A stretch of DNA of 64,000 nt from Chlorokybus atmophyticus (taxonomy: Eukaryota; Streptophyta; Chlorokybophyceae; Chlorokybales; Chlorokybaceae). Within the stretch, counting starts at the first letter, position 1; each line of letters opens with the position of its first letter. The translations under genes and the position numbers were made by a program. The notes under the pieces are model-generated. The model saw only the letters and a program-made list of their open reading frames with translations, had not been told where the DNA came from and made no database searches. Below are positions 45,394 to 58,083 of this stretch, one piece after another. The stretch spans positions 227,996 through 291,995 of the forward strand of contig RHPI01001559.1 in the NCBI GenBank assembly GCA_009103225.1. Reading direction: 5' to 3'.

Positions 45394-46400
45394 CTGTGGA
45401 GCACAAAACATACGTTCTTTAAGTAATGTGACGCAAACCACAGCAATCAGCATGCAACGGAGGCAGCAGCAGCAGCATGAAGACACTGCTGCATCTGCTG
45501 CCTGACAAAGCTATCGTGAACGTCACACCGACACAAACTGGAGTTGCTACGTAGCAATGGTGTCGCAACAACGACAGTTGCTGTTACCTCTATCAGCTGC
45601 TGAAGAGCTGCTGGTGTTACCCAGCAGCAGCTGCAATGGACAACACTGCTACGACTGCCGGCTAGCTACCTATGCTAGAGGTGGCTGCATCTGCCGCCAC
45701 CTCTATCTTACGTAGTGCCGCCGCCAATCAACCGTACTACTACAGTAAAACGCACATTCACTTGTTCAACTTGTTCAACTCATGCACAGGCGGCAGCAAC
45801 TGCTACGCTTAGCTCATCCTGAGCAGCTGCAGCTAGCTTGACATTGCTGACAGGTAGAACCACCTACCTCGAGTCTGTGAAAGTCACTTCTGTAACCAGC
45901 ACGCCCGCAATCACCAACGCCCCGACCTCACCACCTCCTTTCCGCAACCACCTCCTCCCCCTCCTCCTTCTTCTCCTTCACCACCACCTTGACCTAAATC
46001 TCCTCCTCCGCCGCCGCTTGAAGCACGGTGTCTACTTGCCGGCACAAAGCAGCAAAGCAAAACAACAACGCCGCTGCCTGCCAAAGTCGCGATATCGGCG
46101 CACACTTTGCTAATTTCTTACGCCTCTGTGGCGGATAATTCGCAACTGCTGACAGAAAGCTGACGTCAGCTTTGCGAGGACTGCTCTGCTCTCTCCCCAC
46201 GCGAGGCCGACGCGGCGCGCGCCAACAGGCTGAAACCCACGACGACAACACCAGGCCAAGCGGGCCAACCCATGCCAGCGTGTGACAGACCAGATTTTTG
46301 GCCGACGTCGAGAGCTGCGATTAGGCCCTAAAAGGACCCCTCTGTGCGACCGCGCAAGTGGCTGAGTCACGAGTCATCAGTCAGGGCCGGCAGCTCTAAC
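45394..46400. promoter_or_regulatory. Region upstream of the bZIP gene with CRE and AP-1-like sites
   Basis: A perfect 18-bp palindrome, aaagctgacgtcagcttt (46156-46173), is centred on TGACGTCA, the classical bZIP (CRE) site. TGAGTCA, an AP-1/GCN4-type site, occurs near 46364. A pyrimidine-rich stretch (ctcctcc) lies at 45930-46015. These suggest autoregulation by bZIP proteins; that is inference. Confidence 0.45.
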
Positions 46401-49400
46401 ACAACATCGGACCAGGTTTCTTGGCAATAACTTTACATGGCCGGCGGCTCCAGTCTGGAGTCAGAGACGCGTCAGTCATGGTCTGAAGACTCAGACCAGT
46501 GGTGTACTCCTACTAGTCAATAGTTGAGTGCTGTGATTGCAAAATGACCGATATGATACCGGTTGTATATACGAAGATGACCTTAACTCGACAAGCCAAC
46601 CGGTTCCGATGACTGGATACTTGGAAATATCTGAGGTCGCAACTTACGACTGGCAAGTCGCGGTGCTTTTTGGGAAAGGGTCAGCATTGCCGACTCAACA
46701 TTGTGACACGGCGCCATCCATGCATGAGGTACGGGCGCGGACATGCACGGCAGTGCCCGTTGGGTTGGGCACGCTACACAATCGAGCCGTGCATGGCAAA
46801 CTGCGGACGGCCGAGATGGCAAAGTACAGCCTGCCTTGCTGGATGTTATCCACTGCCGTGCTTTCGGCGTCCAAACGGAATGTCAGCAAATAGGCCCAGT
46901 GGACCTATGTGCTGACACTTCCACAGGGGCACCCGATGTGAGAACAAGAAATTCTCGTAAGCAAACCTATTAACCACCGGAGTACGGTAGGCAACCACGT
47001 ACAGCAAACACACTTACTATTCAATACGGTACGTGCATGCATATCTTATGTACATGTATCGAACAAACAAATTCAATGTACTAAGGTTGAAATTCGACCT
47101 CAACTACATCTGCCATCTTTTATGAATCAATGGATGTGTAATGTAGTGTAATGTACTTTGATATTAATTGAATTTGCATAATGCTTTATATTGGGCCAGA
47201 GGGCGGGGGTTTTCGCATTGAGCACAGCACTACCCTGCATTGCACCAAGTTCTTGCTGTCCTACTCTCTAAGCCCGTGGACTACCACACCGTCTGTCCTC
47301 GATGATTCACATGTCAGTCCACAATGTCTAGACTGTCACCTACCAATTGCACTGCATTGATCAGAATAGCGTAGGGGCCCCCAGGGGTTGGTAATAATTT
47401 GCGAGGGTGTGCTGCTGGCTGGTTGCTTGCTGCATGCTACTTGCTTTGTACAACGTTGGCACACTTGTGTACGTGAGCAGGTATGCAACTTGACCAATAC
47501 CCTATGCACAACTGCATTATCATGTGCATTAAATTATTGTCGGCTCGAATAAAATTGTTGTAATAATGCATTCGTCAAGTCAAAATGCTTATCTGTGAAC
47601 AAATTGCGTAATTTACATTAAATAAAACATACCACGTGTATCGTTTAATTGAATGTCTCAGCTCGCATGCGCACACGTGATGGTTCTTTACAGGTTCAAA
47701 CAATATCATTGCGTCGGATGTGCTGCACATGCTCACTTTTGCGTACATGCATGCCTTGATTCAATATTGCTGAGCAGGCACATTAAAATAAGTTACATTA
47801 ACAAATAAGTTACATTTAGTACATTGCATGCTCAAGCATGCATTGTAGCCCCAATGAAGTCTGAGCCATTTAGGCCAAGCGTATAGATTAATTAAATCCC
47901 CCTTCCCTCCCCTCCACTCCTGAGGGGGCTTCAAACATTAACAAAGCCCTCCTTAAAAATTGTATAATATTGAATACAACTCTTAAGGTGGGTTGCACAA
48001 GCCAACAAAAAGCCACGTCATATAACATGTTAACTTATATATTACAAGAGTATTGCATACGCTTTTAGTATGAGAGTTTATAGTATAAACTGTTGTAATG
48101 CTTGATTTAAAATCATTTGCAGTAAATATCAACTTCATATGCGCATAAAGCAGATTTGCATAATGCGCGTGTGAGTTTTGGTATGGGTTTTTTATTAAAT
48201 TACAATTTTTGCTTAGATATTATGCGGCTCAATTCAAAGAAAAGATAAAATATGAGCTTTTTACAGCCAATGACCACCCTTAAAAAGCGTACCATAAAAT
48301 ACATCTTGACAACTTCAAGAAAGAGGTTCTTTACATAAGATTAACATAATCAATCAAGGCATTGCGTTGTTTTTGCATACACAGCGCTATAATAGGATTA
48401 TCTGTTTCAAGGACAACATGTGTCGCTCGCACCGTTTGTTCATTACTTTTTATGTTTGACAAAGATCATACTTGCGCATCACAATGCGTGTGGCATCAAC
48501 ACCATTGACAAAGGGTGGAGCATGATATGCTTTGCAATGTAGCGAAGTTACAAATGTGTGTTTAGTGGATGTCTATTGCGAGGCATCAACAATTGCACTA
48601 GCAATAGATTGAGCTGAATGTACAGTTAGCGGTCAGCACACGTTGTCATGTAAAGACACGGAACTGCTTTAATGGTCTGCTTCGTTTTGTCTCTCTCACT
48701 TGTAGATTGCAATGTTTGGCCATGTTATATTCCTTGCACATTGCACCAAACCCACTCTATGTGTGCAATACGATTTCACACTTGCCGTAGATGATGAAGT
48801 CGGTCAGGTTGTTTGAATGATGCAGTAATTCATAGCGGCCATTGTCATGTTGTGCTACTTATTGCTGCGTTGCTATTACTGCACTTTGCGCAGCCTTCAA
48901 CTTAGGTGAGCTTTGCAAACTGACTCATATTACAATGAAACTGGGTGTTGGCGTGATGCGTGTGCGTTGCAATGGCAACGCTCACCCTGCACACAGGTGG
49001 TGTATGTGACTGTGTTTGCATGCTGGTTGGTATGCTATGCTGTTGTGACGGCATGCATGTCGCCAATTGTCTCGCGCATATCCTGTACATCCCCTCATTG
49101 CATACTTTGTACACAGACTTGCGGCCAGTGTTTGCGGGGCTGCTAAGGCCAGCTACACTTGGCTTTGTACAGAAACTGTACACACAATGCGCTATGTCAT
49201 TGCTCATGCAAGGATGTGCAAGGAATTCAGCTGCCTCAGTTTCCACCATTCACAATGTGTGACAAAATTCATCAGTGGTACCAGCTACAAGCATATCCAA
49301 GTTTCTCACCCGTCACAACATAACAGCATAATCTCATAAGTTAAAGCTCACTGCACACGACATGCAGATGTACAATATCCAACCTACTAGAACAAAGGGA

Positions 49401-49497
49401 AATTAAAATAGCTACTAGCTAGTTGACAGTATGTACTTTGAAATGATGGTGCTTTATGGATATACACAGACATTTGTTTAAATTGAATCCAGCCAAC
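46401..49497. other. ORF-poor, AT-rich interval
   Basis: From about 46975 to 48900 no frame exceeds 60 codons on either strand, and 47000-48800 is clearly more AT-rich than the surroundings. No tRNA, rRNA or repeat array was recognised. Short ORFs at 48913-49340 overlap in three frames and have no domain. Confidence 0.5.
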
Positions 49498-52400
49498 CTA
49501 CCCGAAGCAACCGCACATAAACCTCTTTGATTTCCGCTTCGGCTCTGTAGACTTCGTCCACTGCCCCTCAGTGGTTGGCGTATCCCCCACCACAGTCACC
49601 CGAGACGAAGCAGGTGCCTTCTGCATCACGTGTTAACACGCATAAGACTAGTTGCATATAGTCAACACAACCCCATCTGCCATTGAGTGGCCAGGGTACA
49701 ACCAAGCGCAGGCTGCAACAGGCGCATGGTTGCTGGTGGCCCAGGTCACCACCGCAAGCAGAATAATCAAACGCACATTCAAAACAATGCATTAGCAAGC
49801 ATAAAATGCGCACCTGATCTGCAACCGCAGTGGGCGCCTCAGCAGGCTGCAACCCAAACCTCGGCTTCAAAAAGTCCTGCGGCAGGAATTGTTCGCTCGC
49901 TCGCCGCGCTCTTGCACCCTCTGTGAGAGGTGTCGGCAAACGCTGCGGCATAACTTGTTCGCTTGCTCGTCGTGCTCTCACGCCCTCTGTGGGAGGCGTC
50001 AGCATCCTTTCCACGGGTGCATTATCAGCTCGCAGCTGTAGTGCCGACACCATGCTCGGGGTAACTGTGGCTGGTCCCGTTGCAGGAGTGGCAAGATTGG
50101 GTGCTTGCGCTCGTCCTCCCGATGGTATTGACTCAACTGCAGGGGTAGAGACTGGGGCGATGGATGTGCCAAGGAAGGTGCGTGGCGCTTCCTCCTGGAC
50201 TGTGTGCGGCTGCGGCACTTGTTGTTCATCGTGCATCAGATCTCCCACCGGACTGGGGTCGTCGATGACGACCAGCTTGACGCGCTCATCGAGGGGATCT
50301 CGGACAGGCTTCATTGTAACCATCTCGGTTTCTTTTTCTGAAATTTCGGGTTGCGGCACACCTGAACACAAGCAGCTTGATGTGACTCATACCAACATAC
50401 AGCCGCTTCCATTCTATGATGTGAGCAGAGATTAATATTGAATCTTTTTTTGTATTTCTTTTCTTATTCCATGAAGGGATAGCTACTGTCTGCCATGTGA
50501 GTTGTTACTTTAGCATGTTCATCAACATGTCCATTCAATGTGTGTCATTCAGAACAGCAAGGTTGTACTCACTTGTTATGGTTGGAAGTGCTTCTGGTTG
50601 AACTTCTGCTATTGGCACACTGGGGACTTGTGCTATGGGCACATTGGGGACTTCTGCAATTGGCAAAGTGGGGACTTCTGCTATCGGCACACTGGGGACT
50701 TCTGTCTGGGTGGCTGGCAGTTCAGCATCAAGAGCAGTTATTTCTGCTGCAACAACGGGAGCATCAGACAGCATAGGAGCAGCTTCCACAGCTACGCTCC
50801 TGTCAACCTCAGGAGCCACCACCCCTGCATCAGTCATGGGATTGGCGTGCACCACTTGGCTCGCACCCGCCATCAACGCTGCCTCCTCAGCAAGGTCGTC
50901 GGTCTTGGCAGGCACTGCCTGCACCAGCTGCTCGCCTTCATCTACAGCCTTGGCAATGTCCGTCGCAGCAAGGGAGCGTGACTCAGACACGAAGGGTGCG
51001 AGACTGGGCTGTATCGCAGCACCCGTGCTTTCTGCCAACACTGGCTGCTCAAAAATGACGGGGGCGGGACTGGGCTGTGTCGCAGCACCTATGCTTTCTG
51101 CCAATGCTGGCTGCTCAAAGTCTTTAGCTTCAGCCCTTGAAGCCAATGCTTCCGACAGAGATGGTGCAGGCTCGAACATCTCACTTGGCAGCTGCTTAAC
51201 GGTCTCCTCCACAGCAGGCACTTCCATGGGAAAAAACTTGGTGCTTTCCAGCTCGCTCAAGACCGCTGCGGGTATGGTCGCTTGGGCAGGCTCTGCAAGA
51301 GGCTGCTGCTGCTCCACAACGCTTTGTTCGCTCTGTATCACCGGTTCTTCGGTAGTAGGCATTGCATTTGACTGCAGTTCCTCAGGGCGTGTGTCAATGT
51401 TGGTTGCATCTGACAGCGGTTCCATTTCTGAGCGCAAGCATGTGCATTACGAGCATACAAGTTGCAACTGGCTATAACCCGTGCAGATAGATACCAAGTG
51501 GCGAAGCAAATAAGGCCCGCACAAAGCACAACCTGCCGCAAGCAAGCTCACCAGCATCTGTGATGGTGGAGTCAGTCTCCATGCTAGTCGCAAAGGGGTT
51601 GCTCGTGCTAAACAGCTCTTTCTTGGTCTGCTCAAGCTTGTAGTTGAGTTCGGCGGCATCCAAGGCTTGCTCAGCAGTGGGTACTGCTGCTGTCAGCTGA
51701 GTTGGAGCCACAGTTGCTTCATCGCTGGCGCCTGAATCTCGGTTGAACCGTGCACTCTTCTCCGGGCTCGCTGTCAAAGAGTTACCCTGCCACCACCAAA
51801 CATGTCATGACAAAGGTAGGCAAAAATAGAGAAAGCATCTGCTCTGTATGGCTGTTCGACACGCACGTCGTCTGTTGCTGTGTGGCGATCGTTGCATAAC
51901 AAGCTCGTCTAACCTGAGACAAAGGTGCCCGAGAGTTCTGCCTGCTCAACCGTCCAGTGACAACACCAAGAACAGCACCTGATTGCGCACCACAAAGTTC
52001 AACAAAGCCCAACACTGATTCATGATACAGTACGGTCGGATAAGAGACGCTACAAAAAGGCCATGTCACCTTAAGCAACACTACTGAAATCAAGACAGCT
52101 TCGTGAAGCAGAACACGAGGCAATCTTTGTTGTTGATGTTGTGGTTGTTGTATGTGTGTGGTGGATGAGGGGGGGAGGGGGACCTACAATTGTCTTACCA
52201 GCCCCAGCACCGACAGCGCTGGCCACCAACCCGACAATTGGTATGGAAGCGACACCCCCACTTGGCTTGGACTTCAGCTCTGTGCAGGTAGGACACATTT
52301 TGGCACGTTTTGCAAGGGCACTCATACTGCGCTGTCAGTGATGTTCCTGTCAATGCGGCTGGTATGCTCCACATAGCACCCACCTGCCCCTCGTGATGCA

Positions 52401-53364
52401 TCATCTGCATTGTCAGTAGCAACAGACTTGGCCTCCACCACTGGGGGTTGCGAGCTGGATGTGGAAGACTCCAGATGATGCACCACGTCAATCTTAACAG
52501 TCAGCTTGCGTGTTGGATACCTGGAAGCAAGAACAACACAAGAGGCGTCACAGAAGCGCTCAGAAGCCAGCAATTGACGAATGCAAGTAAAACCCGAGCA
52601 AGTACTTACTGTCTGTTCACAAGCAAGCAGCTTATCAGCGACTCCCCAAGCACGTCCCATTGCTCCCACTATGACAAATTGGCGTCATTGCATGTTCTTT
52701 GCTCAAACGCTATCAGGCCACTTTCAATTGCAACGCAACAACACAAGGCAATCGTACTGAGCCAGTGTTGTAGTTTGCAAAGGTGAGTGGCGCTTTGATA
52801 TCCCTTGTTGCTTGCAACACCTGCACAAGGCTAATTAAGAACATGCAACTGTGCAGCTTGCATACCCAACTTGCAGACATCATCAATCAAGGTGCACACA
52901 ACGTAACCAACCTTGTTGTCTGCCAGTGCAGAGCGGAAAAGGGCGTACTTTCCCACCCTCAACACTTCAAGAGACACCGACTGCTCCACGCTGCACATTG
53001 TAGATAAAACTCACACATCACCACACTTGCATGTGCCAAGGACTTTGCTATATGTAAGCAAACTTGGGCGTCGCGAGACAGTGTCCAGCTTGCTGCTTAA
53101 TGTAGCTACAGTCTTGTTGGGAAAGTGTTGTGTTGATTAGTTGATATGCAGGAGCTTGCAGCAAACCATGGCCAATTGAAGCTTAAGGGTACCTGTCATC
53201 GTCTAGAGATGTGGTGAAAATGCAAGTTCCGTTGCTCTGCTTGGACACAATGTAGTAATTGCCTTCAGGCGCAGATATTGTTACAATGTCTCCCGCCTGC
53301 TCGACCAACCACGAATCAGCAAGCATGCCAGGCTGCCCAAACATGTGCCGCAATGCATGCTTGA
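49498..53364 (-). CDS. Large disordered Ala/Pro/Glu-rich protein, unknown function
   Basis: Seven exons with mutually consistent phases: 53364-53193, 52520-52384, 52279-52199, 51770-51552, 51427-50573, 50361-49814 and 49620-49498 (TAG). This gives about 710 residues plus an unresolved N terminus; ATG 53728 (MGLADALQ, then GTCAAG) is one candidate first exon. The first exon read is globular-looking (HALRHMFGQPGMLADSW, YYIVSKQSNGTC). A Gly/Val/Ala-rich hydrophobic stretch (VASIPIVGLVASAVGAGAG, exon 52279-52199) could be a membrane segment. The long exon is acidic and disordered, with about 21-residue repeats (LAES-GAA-QPS-AP) and four VP..PIAEV units. The next has two TEG.RARRASEQ repeats, each with an RRAS basophilic-kinase motif. 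It ends KRKSKRFMCGCFG, a basic-cysteine tail like palmitoylated membrane anchors. No family recognised. Confidence 0.75.
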
Positions 53365-53728
53365 CTGAGGTGCAACAGGTGATGCGCAATGTGCAATGGG
53401 CGACAACCCCAGAGAGGAACAAATGAGTTAGGTTCGATACTTAGAAGCGCATGAGTACACTGGTTGAGGAGACCACATTGTCTAGCTGCCCTAACAACTG
53501 AAGCCCTGATGGGCGTTCCAATTGACACCACCGTTCACCCAGTGCATTCATGCAAGGTGAAGGCGGCAGGAATTGCGCGCGCCGTATGCATGCATGAACA
53601 AAGCACAACAACTTCCAACGTGCACAGTTCAGCTGCTTGTGCCATTCCAGCTAGCTCAAAGCCCAGCCACGTAGCAGAGCTTCATCCTACTGAAGGTACT
53701 TGACCTGCAGAGCATCAGCCAGGCCCAT

Positions 53729-55720
53729 GGGACCAGCACACGGGACGTTCCTCTTTCCCCTACTCGTCCAGACACCCACTTCGCTCCTCCCTTCCACAAG
53801 CACAACTCCCCCCAGGCCTTCACTCCTCCAAGCAAGCTCGCCGCCCAGCACCGGCGGCGGCAGCGGCGGTAGTAACCACAAGCACACCACCAGCTGAGAC
53901 ACACACCGTGCTGATATCAGCAGCAGAACCGGACAACGTGGCGGGTGTTACCGTTCGCGACTAACCGACCTGAAGCCAGTGACGAACGCAATGCTAACTT
54001 GAGGTAGGTCTAGACGTTAGGTTATGCGTGCTCGGCAGCCGTTGAGCATTACGTTCTTGGGCTCGAAAATTGGGTGTTGTGGTTAGCCGTACATCTGCAA
54101 AAATGTAAACACTGCCTATTGTCGGTTGTCGGTTGAGTGCCCGCGATGCGAGCTGCTGATTGGGCAGCGAGCGCGAAAACGCGACATGGATGACATTGAA
54201 GGTTGCCCCGTTTTAATCCAATTTCCTGCGTTTGGATCGATAAAGTCTCCCTTGTGCGTGCACTTCAACTCAAGGGCGTGTTGCACGAGTCGCGTAAAGT
54301 TCGCACTTTTGTGAGGCAGCTTACTCCAGGCCTGAAACGTTTTGCAAAAGTCCAGACTCTGGAGAAACTTGGAGTAGGCATTACCCACAATGAAACTGGC
54401 AGCCTCAAGCTTCACTCACAGACTGTGCCACAATATACCCAAATCATGCATTCTTTCATTAAGCTGTTTGCATAGGGTGTAACAATCTATAATAATACTC
54501 TAGCCATGCCAAGCGAACATGCATGGCTAACATTGGCCTTGATGCCATCCGCACGTTAAGCAAACAAATTTTTAATATTGTGCAGTGATACCTTAAATTA
54601 AGACTTGATTTGCTAATGATAACTCAATGGCTAGGGTTAGGGTTAATTATGCAACATTAAGTGTCAGGGAGCCATTGAGTTATCAATACATGCGGAGAAA
54701 AATTGTGTGTATGGCGTCATATGTCTTAAAGAAACTCATGATTATTATTATTTGATTGTTTGATTTTTGTAGAAAGAGCGCACTTGTAACGCGTGACTCA
54801 CCTTAACATGATGCATTGTGTACGTCAACTATTAATAACTATTAATAACTATTAATATTACATACATCAATAGTAAGTATGTTGCAATACAGTAGTGGTA
54901 AACATTTCATAGAACTTAAGTACAACCTACCCAACCAGTGGTGTTTCAGCTTTGGAAAGCACCCTACTTATTGTTGTTGAACAGGCTTGTGTTCGATCCT
55001 TGTTAATCGAGGTGAAGCGTTTGAAGCATCATCTCAGGCCATCTTTAATTGTCGGACAATCAAAAATGGCCGCATTGATGCGTGAGTGCGCGTTTGTGTC
55101 CCGGGCAACATGGTATCCATGCTTGTACAGAAGGGTAATGTAATACGAGTTGAAATGTATGCGAGCTGATATATTATTGCCTTGCAATCAAGTCATGTGT
55201 ATTTGAGGGTTGTAAGCAGACCGAAAGATGGTTCATATAGCTCATTAAAGTTGCATATAAATATAGTTTAAAATGGTTCGAGTTCAAGCAAACCACTATG
55301 GTATGGCTGGTCACATGTGTGCGGCACGCGCACACACGTGTGACCACAACACCAATCCAGATGCGTAGGTGCATGTACATGCTAGCATACCATTTTTTGT
55401 ACACATACACGCATGAGTGCCAGCGCCAACACACGTGCACACAAGCGGAACGCACTCTAGCGCGTGCATATACGACGCATGCAATGCACAAGCTTGCACT
55501 TAATAAACACTAAACTCAATGAGCGGCGTTGTTTGTGTTGCAATGTAGGCTGCAATCGATAAAAGTGTCGCAGTTGTGCTATGCACACGCCTAGTTGCAA
55601 GTGCCTGTATATATAATAATAATAGTACTACATGATAAGCTAATGGTGGGGTGCTCGTTAGTAATATACATCTTACAAAGATTACATGTTGGTGATCGAG
55701 GTGACATGGCATATGTTTCG
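53729..55720. other. Intergenic, no supported gene
   Basis: Overlapping open frames on both strands at 54116-54475 have no ATG and look coding-like only in part. 54600-54930 is AT-rich with an attaataact repeat and two copies of a gagttatca string (one inverted) around 54618-54687. Confidence 0.4.
54827..54857. repeat. (CTATTAATAA)n, three units
   Basis: Three direct copies of the decamer attaataact. Confidence 0.85.
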
Positions 55721-57453
55721 TTAATACCATGCAAGCATGTTCGAAGACAAGAGCTTGTCGCGTTGGTCTTGCGTCAGGTCCTTGACATTGTAGAAGTCTC
55801 CAAGAGACTCCGCCTTCGTTTGAATTTCAAAAGACTCCACATGATAACCCATTGGTCCGACCGAGAAGTCTTCTTCATAATAGTCATCATCTTCTGGGAA
55901 CTCATCATCTTCCTCGCCCGTGGTCACAACAAGTTGCGTCTAGGTATGCAACACCACCTTCCGAAGGCACGCCATGTCCTCTGATAGTCATCTCTCTGTA
56001 GTTTACATACCTGACATCGTCCCGTTCGCACTCTTCGCCGCCGTTGCGCTCAATTGTGTTCAACAAGCACGACATCTTGCCATCTCGCTTGCGTACAACG
56101 TGCACGATCACATTGACACACTCCTACAAAATTGCACAAGGGTATCACGAACTTTCCAAACTCCTTGCCAAGCACGCGCAACTACACAACACCAGTTGCA
56201 TCAACATCACTTTGCAGGCAACTCCCAAGTACAAGCCACCACTTGAGCCACACGCAATAACCAAATCATCATGATACAAGCCACCGCTTGTTTTCAGCCC
56301 ACCTCTTGAGCAGTGTTAAAGTGTGCAACTTCGTCGTTGAACCAAATGTGAAGCATGTACAGGTATTCCCCATGCTCAGGGGCGTTGTCCCCAGGCGCAG
56401 GCGCGTTGTCTTGCATAGGTGCCCGCCGCGTCAATTCAAGTTGTGAATATAATTTCCTGTATGGAGTGCCAAAAACCTTTTGCACCTGCGGAGCATTGCC
56501 AAATGGATTCGTTCAGTTAACACGAAGCATGGGCGGTCCAAGGCTTGCATACAATCGCATGTGCAACAAGCCAGAGGAAGACAGCACAGTGCGGTTGTTG
56601 TTGTGCTTGTAGTGCCTGCCTCATTTGAGACACTCTGAATGTCGGAAAGCATGGACTCAATGCATCAACACTGAGCACAACATGCTTTACTTCCTTTGCA
56701 AGCCAGCTTAGATAACACGTAGCGACTGGAGAAACATCAGGCCTAGTTGCCAAGACACTTGCGCTTTGACGCATGCATCTCGTCTGGTTGTTCCCAAACC
56801 TCCTTGCATGGATGGTGGACCACAACTCAAACATTACTGTTGCAGCCTAACCACCAGTCTACCTCAGCAGCTGTCTAAGCTTCACTGTGTGCAAACAATG
56901 CGTCAAAATGTCACAAAGGGCGACTTCATCAGCCCTTGTTTAATGCTAGGTAGCCATCAGAAGAGCAAAGCTGGTCGGGTGGTCGTGGCTAGGCGACCTC
57001 TCTGTTGCAAACTGAGCTGCTCTGTGAGAAGATGCCTCGGCTGCCTACACAGACACACATGCCTGTTCTCTGTCTACACATGCACAAGTACACGAATATA
57101 AGATGAAATACAAACCAAGGTAGGCTCAACCCAGGCCATGCCTACCTGCACAGCGGCGGGGTGCTGTTCTCTGCACAGCCTCTCCCACAACGCGCCCTCC
57201 TGTGCCGCCGCCCTCCACGCCCCGCAGACGCACGCGCACCTCGCCAGCTGCTTTCCCCCCCTCTCCCGTAGTTGTCATTGTCGTCGTTGTCGTTGTCGTC
57301 GCTATCGCCATCGGCCTCACACACCCGCGCCAGCACGCCAGCCGGGAGCATGTCCAAGCCACCGCCGCCATCGCCGCTGCTGCTGGCGCCAATGGCAATG
57401 TTGGCCACACGCGCATGCACATCCGCAAGTAAGAAGCCCTTGCGCAGGTCCAT
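55721..57453 (-). CDS. F-box family copy K, outlying divergent member
   Basis: Isolated from the cluster by 13 kb. Exon 1 (from ATG 57453 or 57351 to 57146) has DMLPAGVLARV, then an insertion of about 22 residues encoded by a GACAAC/GACGAC microsatellite (Asp/Asn-rich), then KQLARCACVCGAWRAAAQEGALWERLC. The two halves are offset by one base in a run of seven G; six would restore the frame, so a sequencing indel is likely. Exon 2 (56485-56303) reads GTPYRKLYSQ..EYLYMLHIWFNDEV. Exon 3, from about 56123, has VIVHVVRKRDGKMSCLLNT. Its tail (EEDDEFPEDDDYYEED.. to SSNMLAWY, TAA at 55721) is in another frame, reachable by an extra intron of about 67 bases (GTAAAC...CCTAG). If so, the gene may be functional. 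Confidence 0.68.
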
Positions 57454-58083
57454 GCCTGCGCTCCTGATGATCCTCCTCCTCCTCCTCCTCCGCCTCCGCC
57501 GCCTCCGCTTTGGACTTCCCGCCAAAAACACAACACCGCCGCGGCCGTTTGCACTCGCAAAGCGTCTGCGCCTGTTGTTGTTGTCGTTGTTGTTGTTGTT
57601 GATGCTGTTTGTTGTTTCTGCTTGTCGCTGCCTCCTTTTTGTCTGTTGTGAGGCTGCGCGTGCATGTACGAAGAATGCAATGCAGTAAGTGAGTGTGCTG
57701 CACACCCTTGCTGCATCATCATTGCTGGTCACCGCTTGGATGCAGCGATGCGGCTCACCTGCAAGCCAGTCTGAACTCCATGCAAACAGACGTTGTGTGG
57801 GTTGACAATGACTGGGAAGCCACACGGGTATGTTTTATGACACGGTAGTAACCACAACGACTGACTTGACGTCAACTTCTGACATACAACTACCAAAGGC
57901 AACCAGCGACAACACAACACAGCGCACGCGCCATGTTGTCTCGTCTGCGCGAGAGGTCTCTTCTGCACGTCCACATCGCTCCGTCCGTGCTCAAGCTCCG
58001 CTGCATAGCCAACTTGTTGAGCCCACACACGCAAGCATGCACACATCAACTGGATGTTGAACACACCAAGCAACAGCACTCAC
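57454..58083. other. Interval between copy K and the ARMH1-like gene
   Basis: A (GTT)n/(GTC)n microsatellite at about 57560-57610. Coding-like minus-strand strings (for example HTTSVCMEFRLAC at about 57810-57767, and ELEHGRSDVDVQKRP at about 57990-57945) may be further 3' exons of the ARMH1-like gene, but the phases were not resolved. Confidence 0.35.

Noticed and set aside
49830-51477. Long plus-strand ORFs (201 and 280 codons)
   Set aside because: They are antisense to the minus-strand exons 51427-50573 and 50361-49814, whose phases and splice sites agree; GC-rich Ala/Ser codons keep the opposite strand open.
54116-54475. Open frames on both strands as a small gene
   Set aside because: Neither begins with ATG, the plus-strand string is split over two frames, and no domain is recognisable.
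54630-54650. Telomere-type repeat (gctagggttagggtta)
   Set aside because: Only about two units are present; this is too short to be an interstitial telomere tract.
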